The translations under genes were made by a program, and so were the position numbers. 64,000 nucleotides of DNA from Chlorokybus atmophyticus. Its lineage: Eukaryota; Streptophyta; Chlorokybophyceae; Chlorokybales; Chlorokybaceae. Positions 32,398-46,358 of this stretch are shown here, piece by piece (positions within the stretch are counted from its first letter, which is position 1; every line of letters starts with the position of its first letter). The stretch is from assembly GCA_009103225.1 (NCBI GenBank), contig RHPI01002910.1, positions 263,403-327,402 on the forward strand. Direction: 5' to 3'. The notes beneath the pieces were generated by a model that ran no database searches, was not told the DNA's origin, and worked only from the letters and a program-made list of their open reading frames with translations.

Positions 32398-34329
32398 TTA
32401 CAGATCCGTGTGGTAAACCCTGATGAGTGCTGATTGTGTGATGGGCGCGCGGCACAAAGGGCACTCCGGCTTTGTATTGCACCACTCAGCTATGCAATAC
32501 CAGCAGAAGAGGTGGCCGCAAGGAGTCGCTGTCGTGCTTTGCCTGATGCTAAGGCACAACGTGCACTTGCGGTGCTCGGATGCCTGGCAGGACAGGACGA
32601 TAGTGGTTTGATGGATACAACACGTTTGACCGCGCACGAATGAGGTGGAGCATTTGTCAACAAGTAACTCTTACGTCTTTTTCACCCTCTTTGCTGTCAA
32701 TGCTCTCATCTTCTTCCAGGGGTTGCCCATCGCTGTCTAGCACCAGTACACCCTTCCCTGCAGCAAACACATCATACCGCTGTAAGTATGCTGTCATTAT
32801 CGCTATGCTTGCAGAAATGCAATGAGTTTTCAGGTATGCCTCCATAATTCCCTGCTCACCTGTTGGTTGGGGTTGACTGAAGCCGAGAGGCTGGGCAACA
32901 GCTGGCAGCACATGCTGCCGCGCCCACAGCAAGCCCATAACAGACATCTGCAGAAACAAGAACACCCCTAGAATCTGGTAGGACGGGCGTGTCTCCAGCA
33001 ACTTGCCCGTGAAGATGTACCGTATGCCAGTCAACCTTTTTGAGACGTGATAATATGCACCTGCAAACCGCAGAAAGCTTCGCAAGAGCAAACGACTCAC
33101 AATACATGCGTTAGTGCAGGCATTGCACTCCGGAAATCTAATTGTCACCTTGAAAGTAAAACAGAGCAAGGTGCAGGCGTAAGAACTGTTGCACAATCTC
33201 TTGGCTGTAGGGAAGGGCCCGTGTGAGCCACCCAATCGTGAAGAAGCGCAGCCATCTGTGTAGCCGCCTCAAGCTTGATGTTGTGCTGCTGCCACTTGTG
33301 CTTGCGGCGCTGCTGCTTGCAGCACGCAGCGCATCAACATCGACACCATTGCTAATGCCATCACTACCAACATCATTGTTGCTGCTGCTATCGTTGCTGC
33401 CAACATTGCTGCTGCTGGTTGTCTCCGCATCATGCACATCCCTCAAGTGGGCGCTTGCAAGCCGCAGCCGTGTGCCCCAGCTGGCTGCCTGCGTGCTGCA
33501 GCGCAATGCTTAATGTACACAACTCCTGGGAAGACGTATTCACGCGAAATAACAAACACAGCCAGTTGCAGAGATCTGGATCAAACTACCTGAGGCGGTC
33601 TACAACTTGAGGCCCCGTGGCGTGCAACAACACAAGCGCTATGCGTTGAGACAAGAGGGGCGGTGTTGAAGATGGGCCAGTCACCTGGTTGCATGTTCAT
33701 CTCAAGATTGTTGGTTGCATCGACATAAGACAAGTGCGCTTACATTTATCGAACTCACGGTAAACGTTGAGCCTGTGGACAACTGCTCACCTGCTGGATA
33801 TCGCAGTACTCCTCTCCGAGTGTTTGCAACCCGAATCCAGTGGTTAAGCCATAGTACACCAGGTTGGCAATGAGTTTCACCTGTGTGTTATATCATAAGC
33901 GTCAGGGCTGCAGGCAGAAAAGGCTCATGAACCTGGACGATGCATGTGCAAATTTGCGACTACACACCTCACTCTGCCAATGCACAGCCGTCCGCGTGCC
34001 TAACATGAACAGTAGCGTTAGCAAAAAGCGGCAGAAATCACAGCACTTGACAAATATTCAATTCTACTAAGCAACAAGCGCAAGAGTGGCAGCTTTAAAC
34101 TGACTGTAAGCATACGACCACGCTTACAGCCTGGAATTGGTTGTTGCAAGCGCTAGCTGTATCGATTTATGGTGTCAACTAGTTGTCATCAATACACCTT
34201 ACCAAGGACTTCGCGCACAGCTCCATAACAGGCATCGTACAGAAAGGCCTGATAGAGGTCGTCCTTCTGGCTCGCTCGCAACACGTCCGGCTGCGCCGCA
34301 GCAGGAAACGAAGGGAACCGGCTGCTCAT
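32398..34329 (-). CDS. PEX10: Peroxin-10, peroxisomal RING E3 ligase
   Basis: Eight exons join in phase: 34329-34203, 33999-33968, 33880-33791, 33684-33590, 33495-33149, 33060-32860, 32757-32675 and 32583-32398. They give 386 residues, close to the usual size. The start MSSRFPSFPAA is followed by QPDVLRASQKDDLYQAFL. Then come VYYGLTTGFGLQTLGEEY, LFYFQGAYYHVSKRLTGI and a membrane stretch, all PEX10 landmarks. An Asn/Ser-rich insert lies in exon 5. The C terminus is a canonical RING: CTLC, ATPCGHLFCWYC and CPLC. PEX10 works with PEX2 and PEX12 in the peroxisomal membrane to ubiquitinate the import receptor PEX5. It shares a 785-bp upstream region with RPN8. Confidence 0.95.
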
Positions 34330-35114
34330 CCTCAGCAGTTAACTATGTCTCCGCTCCATCCTCAGCTTTACTATACGAGCTTCACTATACAACTGCTTGC
34401 TGCCACGCACGAAGTGCAGCAGCAGCAGAAGCAGCTAAAGAAACCCGCCCTCCAAGCTGCAAGAAGGTGTGCAAACGCCCTCAAGCGATGCGTCTTACAC
34501 AAGTGTTATCCTGTGATACATGATAATGTGCATGCCGCATGCGCAGCCACCAAACCTCGCCACATCAACGCCACCAGACTGCGTGCCGAGGCAGCAAGTC
34601 AGCCCTAACGCACACAAGCTTGTGCAATTAGGGTTTGTCGCACTTGCATACAAGTGCGCGAGAGTTTGTTGCGGGTGGTGGCGTTGGTGGTGGCGGCGGC
34701 GGCGGCGGTGCGCGAGGCGGTGCGGTGCACAAGGTGGTGTCAGAGGCAGACGGAGGCGGTTTTGCTCTCCTGTGCTGGGATCTTTTGTTCGTAGGAAACT
34801 GTAGCTGTGCAAGGAGCTGCTGGTGAGGTATGGTGCTGCTGTTTATGGATGTGGACGCTGGCGTTGGTTGCTTGATTGTGGTGTCAGCTTTTGTAGGGTG
34901 TTGAGTATGTGGGGATGCTTGGCTTGCATTGCACTTTGTTGTGTTAATCAGTTTGCCCTGCTTGTCATGGGCAAATTAGGCAGGTGTGCTGCAGTTGTGC
35001 ATGTTCTGCAACAATTGCTGTGTGAGTCACAGCGTACTTATGTCGACAGCTTGCTTTCTGAGCCCGTATATTTGTGCAATTTCTTACAGACAAATTCAGG
35101 CGGTCTCCAGAGTT
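34330..35114. promoter_or_regulatory. Divergent upstream region of PEX10 and RPN8
   Basis: A 785-bp region between two head-to-head genes, so it must hold both promoters and the 5' leaders. A GGTGGTGGCGGCGGCGG-type run lies near 34672-34722. An AG acceptor at 35110 just before the RPN8 ATG suggests an intron in its 5' leader. No TATA box is clear. Confidence 0.45.
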
Positions 35115-36865
35115 ATGCCGAATGTGCCAGACAAGATTGTTGTACACCCGCTGGTGTTGCTGAGCATAGTTGACAACTACAATCGGGTGGCCAGAGACAC
35201 GCGTAAACGTGTCGTTGGGGTATTGCTGGGGGAGACTTTCAAGGGACGTGTAGATGTCACCAATAGCTATGCTGGTGAGCTGCAAGTGAAGAACAATTAC
35301 TTACTGCTTCAAACTCTCACACTCTGCCAGCCAGCTGTGATTGTTGAGACTGATCTCTTGTAATCCACTGCTGATCATATGTACCGCATTCTGTATTGAC
35401 CACTGAGTGCTCGTTTCATTGTGTAGTGCCTTTTGAAGAGGAAGATGCGGACCCCAGCATCTGGTTTTTTGACCACAATTATCATGAGCAGATGTTTGCC
35501 ATGTTCAAAAAGATCAACGGTACAGCAGCGTGATGGGCTTGCGCATGTGCATATTGGCGGATGGGATCGGGACATTAAGATCATGTTGCACTTTGACAGC
35601 GCGCGAACGAGTGATTGGCTGGTACAGCACAGGCCCGAAGATCAGGAATAACGATTTGGAGGTCAACGAGCTGATTAGAAGGTGTCCGTGTTGCACATAT
35701 TATGGCCCATGCAATGACATTGGTTTCGTGCATGACACAGGGTTGAACAACCCACTTGTTGCAGTTACTGTTCGGCACCTGTGCTGGTCATCATTGATGT
35801 TCAACCAAAGGAGTTGGGCATTCCAACTCAAGCATACTGCGCTGTGGAGGATGTGAAGGAGAATGGCACGGAGAAGGCACAGAAGACGTTTGTTCATGTA
35901 CCCTCAGAGATCGACGCATACGAGGCAGAGGAAATTGGCGTTGAGCACTTGCTGCGAGATGTTAAGGATGCTACCATCAGCACACTTGCAACAGAGGTCA
36001 GCTACTGGCTTCATTTCCGTTGTTGTGTGTCTGCTTGCAGTAGCCAAGCATATGTCGAGTTGTTGCGCATAGGCTACCAGCTTTTGGCTTGAGTGGTGGC
36101 ATGCATGTGCATTGTCGTTCTCTTGCTTGTGCACGCCGTGCCATTGACCTTTTGGTCCAGCAACATTGTTTGGTCTGCTGTATATGTCACCGTGTTTGTT
36201 GTCATGGTGATAGGTCAGTGCCAAGCTGGCGTCTCTGAAAGGCTTGCAGTCGAGGCTAAAAGAGATCCAAAGCTACATGGATGCCGTGATTGCGGGCAAG
36301 TTGCCCATCAACCATGAAATCATGTACGAGCTTCAGGTGAGTGTCGCGCACTCTGTACCAGGAATTCACAGCTAGATAGGATTGCCCGAGTCACTGCTGC
36401 TGCCGTCTTTTCAGGACATCTTCAGCTTGCTTCCCAACCTAAATCGCGAGGAGCTAATAAAGGCATTTTCAGGTGACATTACACTAATTTTATTCGAATC
36501 CCGCATCCCTGGATGTTGATTGCATGATGCTGAAACTGTTACATGACATGTTGCAGTCAAAACGAACGACATGATGGTGGTGATTTACCTGTCAAGCCTG
36601 ATTCGCTCAGTTATTGCGCTGCACGACCTCATCAGCAACAAGGTATGTTGTTGCATCTCTATCAACAACACCTTGCATTCTTACAACTTGCCCAAGCCAT
36701 CAATGTATCTTGCGTAATTAGTTCATGACCATTGTGCAGTTTACACCATACCAGAGCATTGACACTGGTTCGTGGTTGACCGATGGTGTTACGCAGGCAT
36801 TGAACAAGGAAGCCGAAAGACTGGCCGATTCCAGAGAAGACAATGCACTGCATGTTGCATCATAG
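35115..36865 (+). CDS. RPN8: 26S proteasome lid subunit Rpn8 (PSMD7), MPN domain
   Basis: Eight exons join in phase: 35115-35274, 35427-35519, 35600-35681, 35765-35996, 36214-36336, 36415-36472, 36557-36642 and 36797-36865. They give 300 residues, about the family length. Landmarks are [102 protein letters not shown] and [20 protein letters not shown]. Rpn8 is the inactive MPN partner of the deubiquitinase Rpn11 in the lid; the zinc-binding JAMM residues are absent, as expected. The C-terminal tail is short and acidic. The gene appears fully intact. Confidence 0.96.
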
Positions 36866-39520
36866 GATGTGCTTGCGGTTGGTGGCGCACATGATGGAAC
36901 TCGTCGTGCATGCGCATGTTTTGCCAGTGCTGTAGATCGTGATGTTCTTGCTGCTTGATTCGAGCAAGTACCAGTTGCGGTTGTTGCAAGGAAGCATGTT
37001 ATTGCAATGCTCCAAGTGTGGAATTAGCTTTCCTGTTTCAAGTGCGCATGTTGATTAGTGCGCCTTTGGTGCACTAGGCGTACATTTGCTGCTGCTTGCT
37101 GCTAACGCTGATTTGTACTATGTTGAAACTGACAGAGTGTGTGAGTTGTATTGTGTGTTTCCATTGCCTTGCCTGCCTAGTGTCACTACACAGTCCTTGC
37201 CTATGCAATCCGCATTTGATGAACTATACTCATTGTTACCAGTAGTAACATGGTCAACGCGCTCATAGGCAAAGAACGTTCTAGGATTCTAGCAATAACT
37301 TCATTATGCACGGCGCGCAAAAGATGCAAGCTGCATCACGCGCAGACAAGGCACATACCCCTTCCGCATTTTCCGTACACCGCATTCACATGTCACACAC
37401 CGGACGAGGCCATGCATGTCTACAACTACCTCGTGCATATCCTGTACACCAACTCAGCACACTGCATTTTGCATATGCGAGCACGGCACTTCTTATCGAT
37501 TGGCCTAGCGGAATCAATTAAGCCTAACCGATGTAGACAAAGCAGTAGGTGCGAGTATAGTTACAATAATGCAAGAGGCAAAGAATAATTGTATTATATT
37601 TATTGGTTTGATGTGAACCATGTTCACATAAGTTTTATGTGTCATGTTACAGAAACCCTTTTTCATACAATGTTTGATGTTATGTACACGAGCATTCAAT
37701 GAAAATGCGAACATATTCTTGCAATACAAATTGCAGGAGGGTTGGCAATATATTGTAATATGCATGTAATTTAGCATGCAAGTATCCAATTTAAACGTGT
37801 TTCAGCTATAATTGAAGAATCATAAAACCTTCGTGCGTGCATTTGGATGCTGTTACAACACAGTATGCAAACATTGCCTTCAAGATATGCACCAATATGT
37901 AATAAGCTGAGACTCCACTAGACAACACCACTGTTGCTCATTCATCTCTTTGCTGGAGTTCTAGTTGCATGCATTGTTATACCGTACGTATGATACAGGA
38001 TGTCCTCCGGGCGGCATGTCGCATGGAATATCAAAGCGATGTCAGTAGCTTTGGTAATCTGCACGCGCTTGTCAACGTACCATAACTTGTGCATGTCGTA
38101 CATGTACAAGCTGTACTGTCCTGTCCAGCGTGTACGGGGCATAGTGCTTCATGGCAACAAATCAGACAGAGCAATGATTGTTTCATCAATACTTATCGGT
38201 GTTTAGAAATCCTCAGCTCACAGCTATGGCCAGTCATACCACCTTTTAGCCATGGATTCTCGATGGAGTATTGTATCATGGTACCTTGTAGGGACACAAC
38301 ACGCCAACCTGCCAAGTTTGGCAGGCTGAGGCCCTACTAGTAGACCCTACTACTACGCAGCTTTCCACTGCTTGCTGAGCATGTTGCCTGCTGCACGGCA
38401 ATGGCGCCTCGGTCGTGGCGGAGGCGGAAGACACGGCGGCGGAGGCGGATGCAGGAAATTAGGGTAAGCTTAGCAGGTAACTTATGCGTGAGCGAGGCTC
38501 TCGCGTTCCAGCGACCGCAGCTGTCTTGTCGCGCTGCACGCGTGTTTTTTGGCGGGTGGTCGCTCATGGCTCCATATGGACAAGACTGCAGGCGGCAAGC
38601 TGCGGCGCTTGCTTGGCTCAGGCGGCAGGGCGAAGAAATTGAGGTACTTGTATGTGCGGTATGCAAATATTGATGTGTGTGCAGGCATCCGTATGCTTGT
38701 TCCTTTCTTGCAGCGCGGTGTTGTACATAGGTTCAGGCAGCAAGGCGGAGGTTTCAAATGCCTGCTGAGCTTATCTGAGCATGCGTTTTGCGAGCACCTT
38801 TGTGGTTCAATTTGCCCGCATTAGGTGGCCCTGGCATCAGTAAAAGCGCGTTTACACAGCATGGAGATTGCGCTTTTGGCCGTAAGTGCTCGAGTACCGG
38901 TAGGCAGTGCTTTTCGGCATGTCATGTCACGAGTCAAAGCTAGCGTGCTATTGACACCGTTGCTGAGCTGGCTTATTGACGGTCTGACTGTCAGCAGCAG
39001 GCATGCTCACATGAAGTCAATCGTCCTTCCTGTACGCGACGCTACGCTGCTTGTGATCGTTGCAACCAGCATGGACGACTTGTACGAGGCAATGCGCGTG
39101 AGTACGCGGACGGCAAAAGTAGCTGCCGTCGCATCCAGCGGAAGCCCCTAGACGCCCTGGGCTGTCGTGGTTAATGAGGAGAGTTGACATCGCCCCAAGC
39201 CTGCACAAGGACGTCAGCGCCGTACGTTCGCAACGCAGCACTGTACGAAGCGTTGATCAGCAACGCTATGATGGCGAATGAATGGGAGAGCTATTTTGGG
39301 GCCGCGCTTGGCAAGCAGTTTGGCATAAGAAGCGGGCACTTTCCAGCGCAACTTCAAGTTGCAAGTTTGCGCGTATGTTGGCATGCTTCAACGCTACAGG
39401 CAAGTTGGCTTGTTGGCCTACTGGCATGCGTTTCGCTGGTTGGTTCTGATCTTACGCACTCGACTTGTGTGATTGGTCAGGTTGCAAACTTGCAGCTCAA
39501 GTCGTCGCTCAACGTTTACC
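36866..39520. other. No gene identified; possible upstream exons at 38.4-39.3 kb
   Basis: 36866-38390 is AT-rich with no coding signal. From 38400 to 39300 there are open, protein-like stretches: an Arg-rich start (MAPRSWRRRKTRRRRR) and a later one containing SVLLTPLLSWLIDGL and LLVIVATSMDDLYEAM, bounded by plausible splice sites near 38645 and 39097. No family was recognised, and they were not joined into a gene. Confidence 0.35.
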
Positions 39521-39889
39521 ATGCGCTTCAGCAAAAGCCTGCTGCCGACATGGCTAGCGCCACTTGCAACCGCTTTACTGCTGCTCGCCTATGCAGTTCA
39601 CGCTCAAGTTGTTGTGAGGTACGTGCAACAACAACTGCGGTTACTGAGCAGCTAATTTCAAACGTCAAGCATACAGCATCTGGTGTTGAGTTAAGTGCAA
39701 GCAATCTCATGCCTCAGCAGTGTGGTCCAGCTTAGTGGTTGGCGTTGCTGACATGTTGGCCTGCGGCAGGCAACCTGGCTTTCAAGTGATCACTGTGTTT
39801 GAGGGGCTCGACTTCCCGACATGCGTCCGTTTTGCACCAGACGGGCGTGTGTTTGTCGGCGAGAAGGATGGTATGTGGTGCATAATGTG

Positions 39890-39930
<41 letters not shown>

Positions 39931-42900
39931 GTGAGCAGGACATTGAATGCCATAGCAGTGCGGTTGGCAGGCGTTGTTGTCGTTACACTTTGTGCTGGCA
40001 GGCCTTATAAAGGTTTTTTCTAGCGTGACAAGCACAGACCCACCTGTCGTTGCGGTCGATCTAACAAATGTGAGTTGACGAAGCCAAGCCCCTGCGACCC
40101 ATGCTGCACGTGCGCTGACCTGAGTAACGAAATTTCATTTCAACCAGTTGGCTGGATGTTGCAGGTGGTTGACACACCGGGAGACCGAGGCATTCTTGGA
40201 GTAAGCATAAGACCAACAATGACACCCGAGGGCTACTTGCAGGTAAGGCTGTGGCTGTTAGCACTGGCTGCGGTTAGCCCAGCTTGATACCAACCGCTGC
40301 GCCTTTGTACACTCAGATGTACGTGACATACACTGTGCGCGTTGGTGCCAATGTGTGTGCCGTGGAGCCGTGCGTTGCCAACAGTCGGCTATCACGCTGG
40401 ACAATTGGTAAGCTGCCACAGCACATTATATTTATCTTGAGTGTCACCTGGCTTGGTCGGCTGACAAGCTAGAGCAACCCGTGCAGGTCCTGACAGCCAG
40501 ATTGTACCTGGCTCGACTGAAGAGATCCTCATCGACAATGTGGGGTGCCAGGTACGCAAGGCCTTTGTGACCTTCTTCGCAGTGCACACGGCCTCCTTGT
40601 GTGTGTGTGTGCGGCAAACCAACGCCCTGCACTCCCGCAGGAGTTCTACTCCCACAGCATTGGCGATTGCTTTTTTGATGAAGCGGGTGTCTTGTACGTG
40701 GCAGCGGGCGAAGGTGCATCTTACTCCGCCGTTGACTTTGGTAAGGATGACACCCTGCGCTGTGTGTGCGTTGTCACTACCGCAAGGCCATCCCATCGAG
40801 TGAAAATGTCAGGGCGTATAGAACATGCTTTGCTGTGCCACAGTCAACGGTTGACTCACTTGCTGACAAGGAACCCTGTGCCGATGGCAGGAAACCTTGG
40901 TAACCTGTGTGGTAGTCCACCAGCCACCACACCTGGACAAAATTTAATACCACCAAATGCAGAGGGTGGTGCGCTTCGAGCGCAGCATTACAGGTACATT
41001 ACCAAGCGGCATTGCTGCAGCCTACTCTTAGAGTGTGCATCATGGCATGCTTTGTGTGTTAGCTATTGATTTCACGGTGCATGCCAATACAAAAGTTATT
41101 GCGGGCCAAGCTTTGCTGTCATGTACGGTACAACTTATGAGGTGCCTCGGTTATAAGCATACCGTGTGCTCATGCCCTAGGTCTGGTGACCAGACTGCTT
41201 GGCCTATTTTTAAGATAGGCCATGTAATATGGTATGGTACAAGTTGTACTCCCATGCAGTGCATGGCAACCAGACGCAACTCACAGAGCATTGTTGTTTG
41301 TTGCAGGAGTGCCATTACACCTTGGCAGCCAGCGTACCACGGTTCAATGCTGAGGTTGAATGCTCTCGATGGGACAGCGCTCAATTCCACTGCAGGGTTT
41401 AAACCTGGCGATACCAGCGGTCGCAACAGAATATTGGTGAGCTGCTGACGCTGAATAACGGTCTGCGGTTGTATGGCCCTTGGTGATGTGCCATCATGGA
41501 GCCATCCAATAAGCAAACGACTAATGTTTGACCAGTTCTTGATTTGGCAATGCAGGCTTATGGCATGCGGAACCCTTACAGGTAAGCCTCAATGTTGACG
41601 CTGACTGTGGGGTGCATGCCCGCTGGTCATGGTCAACCAAATTGCTTGTTTTATCATGTCTGTCAAGCGCAGTGTGTCTGATGCACCTGGTACCTGACAT
41701 GCAGGGGCTGTGTTCGTCCAGGCACAAGTGAGATCTGGTGGGGTGTTGTTGGTGACAAGTAAGTAATACATGCCCCAATAAGTAGCACATACTTCTGCTG
41801 GTCATCATAGTGTAGCAGGTTGCCTGTTGCTGAGTGACCCTTTGATCAAACAGTACCTACGAGTCCATCAGCGTCGTGCAGAACCCTACGGGCACAGCAG
41901 CATTGAACTTTGGTTGGCCTTGTTATGAGGTAATACAAGGACATTGCTGTTGTACGTGAACCTAAAACATCACTATCGGTTTGCACTTCCACTGACCATG
42001 GCTGGCAGGGTCCATCCTTGATGCCTGATTATCAAGATGTGAGTCCACCACTGTCTATGTGCACATCACTGGATCCAGCAACGTTCACTCCTCCTTTCTA
42101 TAGGTATTGCTATGCAAAACACAGTGTGGTGCGTTTAACTTAACATGTGCTCCCTGTTCATTGATTGCCTCTGTTGACTTCCCTTGCAGCTGGAAGCACA
42201 GCGCCCCTCCCAATCCAGATGGCTTGTGCTCGGCTGCCACTGGCAAAACGGGCTCTGCAATAAGTGCTTTGCAGTTTTACAACGGACCCTACTTCCCAGG
42301 TAATAGGCATCTGCTCCACAACCACACTTTACTCAACCATTGCATCTACTGGCTGACCTTGCTTGTCATGCAGCCCAATACAAAGGAGCCTTATTCTTTG
42401 CTGACTACGCCATTGGCTGTGTCTGGGCAATGCTCAAGGGACCTACAGGGGCGCCCGATCCCAACAACATCGTCACGGTAATTGATGGGATTGCCAGCGT
42501 TGACCTTCAGTCGGCACCACTGTCTCTCGGCGGTGGCTTGTATACAGGTATACTTCGGAGATGCCTTCAGCCTACAGTCCTGCCTGCCCAAACCCTTGCC
42601 CAGCACATAGAAACCCAGCCCTGACAGTAGTTGTTAGTTGTTTGGTTGCTTGGTTGTGTGTGAGTGCTTGGCGCGTGTGTTGCTGTTGCTGTTGCTGTTG
42701 GTTTGCCTACTCTCATTCTCATTCCCATACCTGCGCAGTAAATTTCTATTATGGGGCGATCTACAGGATTGCCTACAACAATGAGCCGCTGCTGTACGCG
42801 GCAATTGTTGTGGACACTCTGTACGGCGTGGCGCCGCATGCCTGTGATTTTGATTCGTCGCAATCAGCTGGCAGTCCGCCCATCACAAGTTACGCATGGG

Positions 42901-45900
42901 ACTTCAATGGCGATGGTACTACTTTTGTGCCAGCAACAGCGTCGTAGCTGGATTAGCAGCCCTTGAGAGCACACTGCTTACACATGTGGCTTGCCAATGA
43001 CACTCGCACTGGATGCAGGAGTGACCGAATCAACAGCAGCCTCTGCCACTTACACATACACAGTCGCTGGCGTATATCAAGCTCGTTTGACTGTCTTCAG
43101 TAGTGCCACGTCCGCCACAGCGACTAAGAAAATCTCCATTCTGAACTCCAACAGTGATTTGCCCACTGCGGCCATCACTTACCCAGCAGATGGTGGTTCA
43201 TTTGTGGTCAATCAGGTCTTTGACTGCACAGCCCAAGTCGGGCCCGCAGGTGCGGTGGCATCCTGGCGCATAATCCAATTCCACTGTGCATCGACACAGG
43301 TGAGAGTCCACTTCCTACTAGGACTTGCATTGTGCCCTCAATGTGGCTGCTGACCGGAAATATTGGCAAATCTTGAGTGTTTTTATTGCATCAGGTGGAC
43401 ATCAGCTGCCATACACACATCGTTGCCATAGCGGGGAATGTTCTAACAACGCGGTTGATTGTGCCTGACCACGCATGGTACAACTACATCCAAATCATTC
43501 TGTACAGTACCGTTCCTTCTGGTGCAGTAACAAGTACAGCGGTGAGTACGGCTTTTTTGCTACCTGAGCAGTCTTGACACTTGAGTCGCTGCATTTCGTT
43601 GTTTCACAAACGTCATTGCTTCTGTCTTGTCTGCTGTTGCTTCAGGTGAACCTCTACCCAGTGCAAGGTATCTCGCTGAATCATTGATGTCCGCTGGTAG
43701 TGGGGTTCACGACTCTGTTGTCATAGTTGTTGCATGTTCACTCAGCCTGGTGTCATGAATGTCAGTCCAGCCGGTATGCTGCTCATACTGGGATGTCAGC
43801 CAGGCTGACATGCTTTGTGGAAATCCATACCTCCAGCGTTCAGAGGTTGCATGGTTGTCTCATTTGTCAGCAATACTCAGCCAATACGATTCTTTCACAG
43901 TTACCATAACCTACCAGACTGTGCCATCCGGGCTGACTGTGAGCGGGCAAAATCCAGCTCAGCCTTCTCCATATTCCGTGGTTGGTATCGCTGGATCATC
44001 AATCACCATGTCTGCGCAAAGTCCACAGACTCTCAACGGCGTCAGCTGGAAGTTTGTTCAATGGCAGGCGAGCACTGCTGTGAAACAGTTCTACTTCTCG
44101 TGTATGTGCAAAGACACACATGCGCTCGGAAGCACCATGTGAAAACGCGCGCATGCAACCTGTTAATGCAGTGTGGTGCACATATTTTCTTTTTCTGATT
44201 TAGCTGTGCATGTTCAGGATGGAAACAATCAAGCCACACGAGTGGTAGTGAACCCCACCACAGCATTCACTTGGACGGCACAATTTCAGCCAGCATCTGT
44301 GCCATGGCCACCACCTGCAGCACCACGCGTCTCCTCGCCTCCCCCGACACCTTTCCCTCCGCCACCTCTTGTCGCCAGTCCTCCACCATCGCCACCACCA
44401 ACACCTTCCTCTCCAACCAGCCCACCCATCGGTACGATTGCAGAAGTGTCCCTTGCACTGCACTGCTCACCTCCTACACTTACCACACAAAACGCCTGGT
44501 TGTTACTCGTAACGCTCACCTCTTAGTAATGTCATGTACAGCTTCCTGCTTAACCAGTAGTAGTTACTCTACACCCTTCAGAGCTTTGCGCGTGTACTCA
44601 CAAACAACTATTTTGTTAAACCTCATGGAAAACCAGAAGTAGTCTGGATGTACTTAAATCATCCACAAGCGCTGTATCAACCGTAAACATTTGCTGCGAT
44701 GTCACCTGTTCATTGATGGTTGCTTTCTTTTTTGCTACCAAGCAGGGAATCTGGTGGTGTACTTCACACTGACGGACACTGGCTCCACCAATGTGGTTCT
44801 CAACACTGCGCCACTTGCCAGATATGGTAATGGCAAGGTGTTTGATTCAGGCACGCGCGGTTTGGCTGCAGTGAGAACCGGGAATGGGTATGACTTCCAG
44901 GGCTTGGGACCAGGCTACACTCACATCAACTTTGGGGATGCTGAAACACCACCAGGTGAGCCGCGGTGCTATGTGCCCATGTCGCAGTGTGCACTGCATG
45001 GTCGGTGCTGTGATTGGTTTGCAAGCGTGCATATCAAAGTGCGTCAGGCTCTTTGCAATGCATTCGTATGCTGGCATAGCCACATCACCATGGCCATGCT
45101 ACGTTTGCTATGACTCCCATGGAGTTTGTTGTCATGTTGACTTGATCAATGCAGCCTGTTTCTATGTATTTGCAGTGCTGACGTTGTCAAGTCGACAAAT
45201 TACTTTGGCAGCCTTCATCAAGGTGCGACTTTTCCTGTTCTGTCCGTCTAGCATGCACATGTGCACGTTGCACACTGCCATCTTGAAGACAACCACCTAC
45301 ACATGTCATTCCAAGCAGGTGCCAACGAAGGTTTTCCCGCCCAATACCTACCAAAACGACTATGACATCCTCGCATCTTACCACGGCGGCATGGTTCTAC
45401 GTTTCTCAACAAAGGGAGGCAACAACTTCATGTTTGGTTCAGCACCGACTGACACCGGTGTCAGCTTGGTTAACCATTCCGCTGTGGCATTCGTGAAAGC
45501 TGCGGATAGAAATCGCTTTGTTCATCTCGTCGGCGTATATAACGGCGGGAGTTACAGAATTTACAAAGATGGCAAGCTTATTAACGCCAAAGCAGAGAAG
45601 ATCTCCTTTTCGTCGGTAAGCTGTTCGTGTAAGCAGATGCATCTTGGCGCGCAACCTGCTTTCGTAATTGTTCAATGCATGAACATACTGTTTGTGAGTC
45701 CGCACGCCAACAGACTTGTTAAGTTCAAGTCATCTTTATTCTTTTTCTGTTCAATCACCACCTGCACTAACTATGACTTGTCTTACAGTTGACTGGCACG
45801 TGGAACGTTGGTAAGTGCTTTTGCTGCTGTTCATTGCAACTGCTTAGTGACATGTGCACTTTTAGGTCAATCTGCGTACTGTGAGTTTCAAGCTGTTTGT

Positions 45901-46358
45901 TCCCCACTTGACTTGGGCCTGCAGGTATGTTTGGTTCGCCATACTTTGAGGCCGTCAGTAACTTGTTTGCTGGAGTTATCAAGCACGTACAGGTTAGTGA
46001 CGCGGTGATTACCGCCTTCGTAAGGGTAGGAAGCTGTCAGGAAGGATATGCATACAGCAGTCTCCGCAGTAAACATCCCTTTTGTTGTGGCAGTCTTTAC
46101 CAGTGTCCAGATCTTGTAGTAGAACAATGTTCCGCCTCTTTGTGTGTGAGCATCCAGATTTTAGGCTGCACGTGCTCAGTATTCGACATGAGTGTTTCGA
46201 GTTGGATCCTTTTCACAGGATGTATCACAAGTACATGCAGCTGTGTGCTAGGCACCTTGGTGTTAACTTCAACCTTCAATCTTCTGCAGGTGTATAATAC
46301 AGCGCTTTCCGCGGCGCAAGTGTCCGCTTTGTACAGCAGTTTCCAGCCAGTTGCATAA
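39521..46358 (+). CDS. Secreted sugar-dehydrogenase-like glycoprotein with PKD-like, Pro-rich and LamG-like parts
   Basis: 27 exons join in phase from 39521 to 46358 and give about 1062 residues. Exon 1 (39521-39618) is a signal peptide (LATALLLLAYAVHA). A glucose/sorbosone-dehydrogenase beta-propeller follows: FQVITVFEGLDFPTCVRFAP (39.8 kb), GDRGILGVSIRP, YSHSIGDCFFDEAGVLYVAA, AYGMRNPYR, TYESISVV, NFGWPCYE (41.9 kb) and LFFADYAIGCVW (42.4 kb). Then come a PKD-like segment (SYAWDFNGDG, 42.9 kb), TVPSGLTVSG with a WKFVQWQ stretch, and a Ser/Pro-rich linker (SPPPSPPPTPSSP, 44.4 kb). A LamG/concanavalin-like domain ends the protein (RFVHLVGVYNGG, YRIYKDGKL, 45.5 kb; ending QVSALYSSFQPVA). It is probably extracellular or in the wall. 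Whether the propeller binds PQQ is unknown. Confidence 0.88.
39893..39928. repeat. (CT)18 microsatellite in intron 2 of the dehydrogenase gene
   Basis: A perfect CT run close to the 5' end of the intron between 39870 and 40002. Confidence 0.95.
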
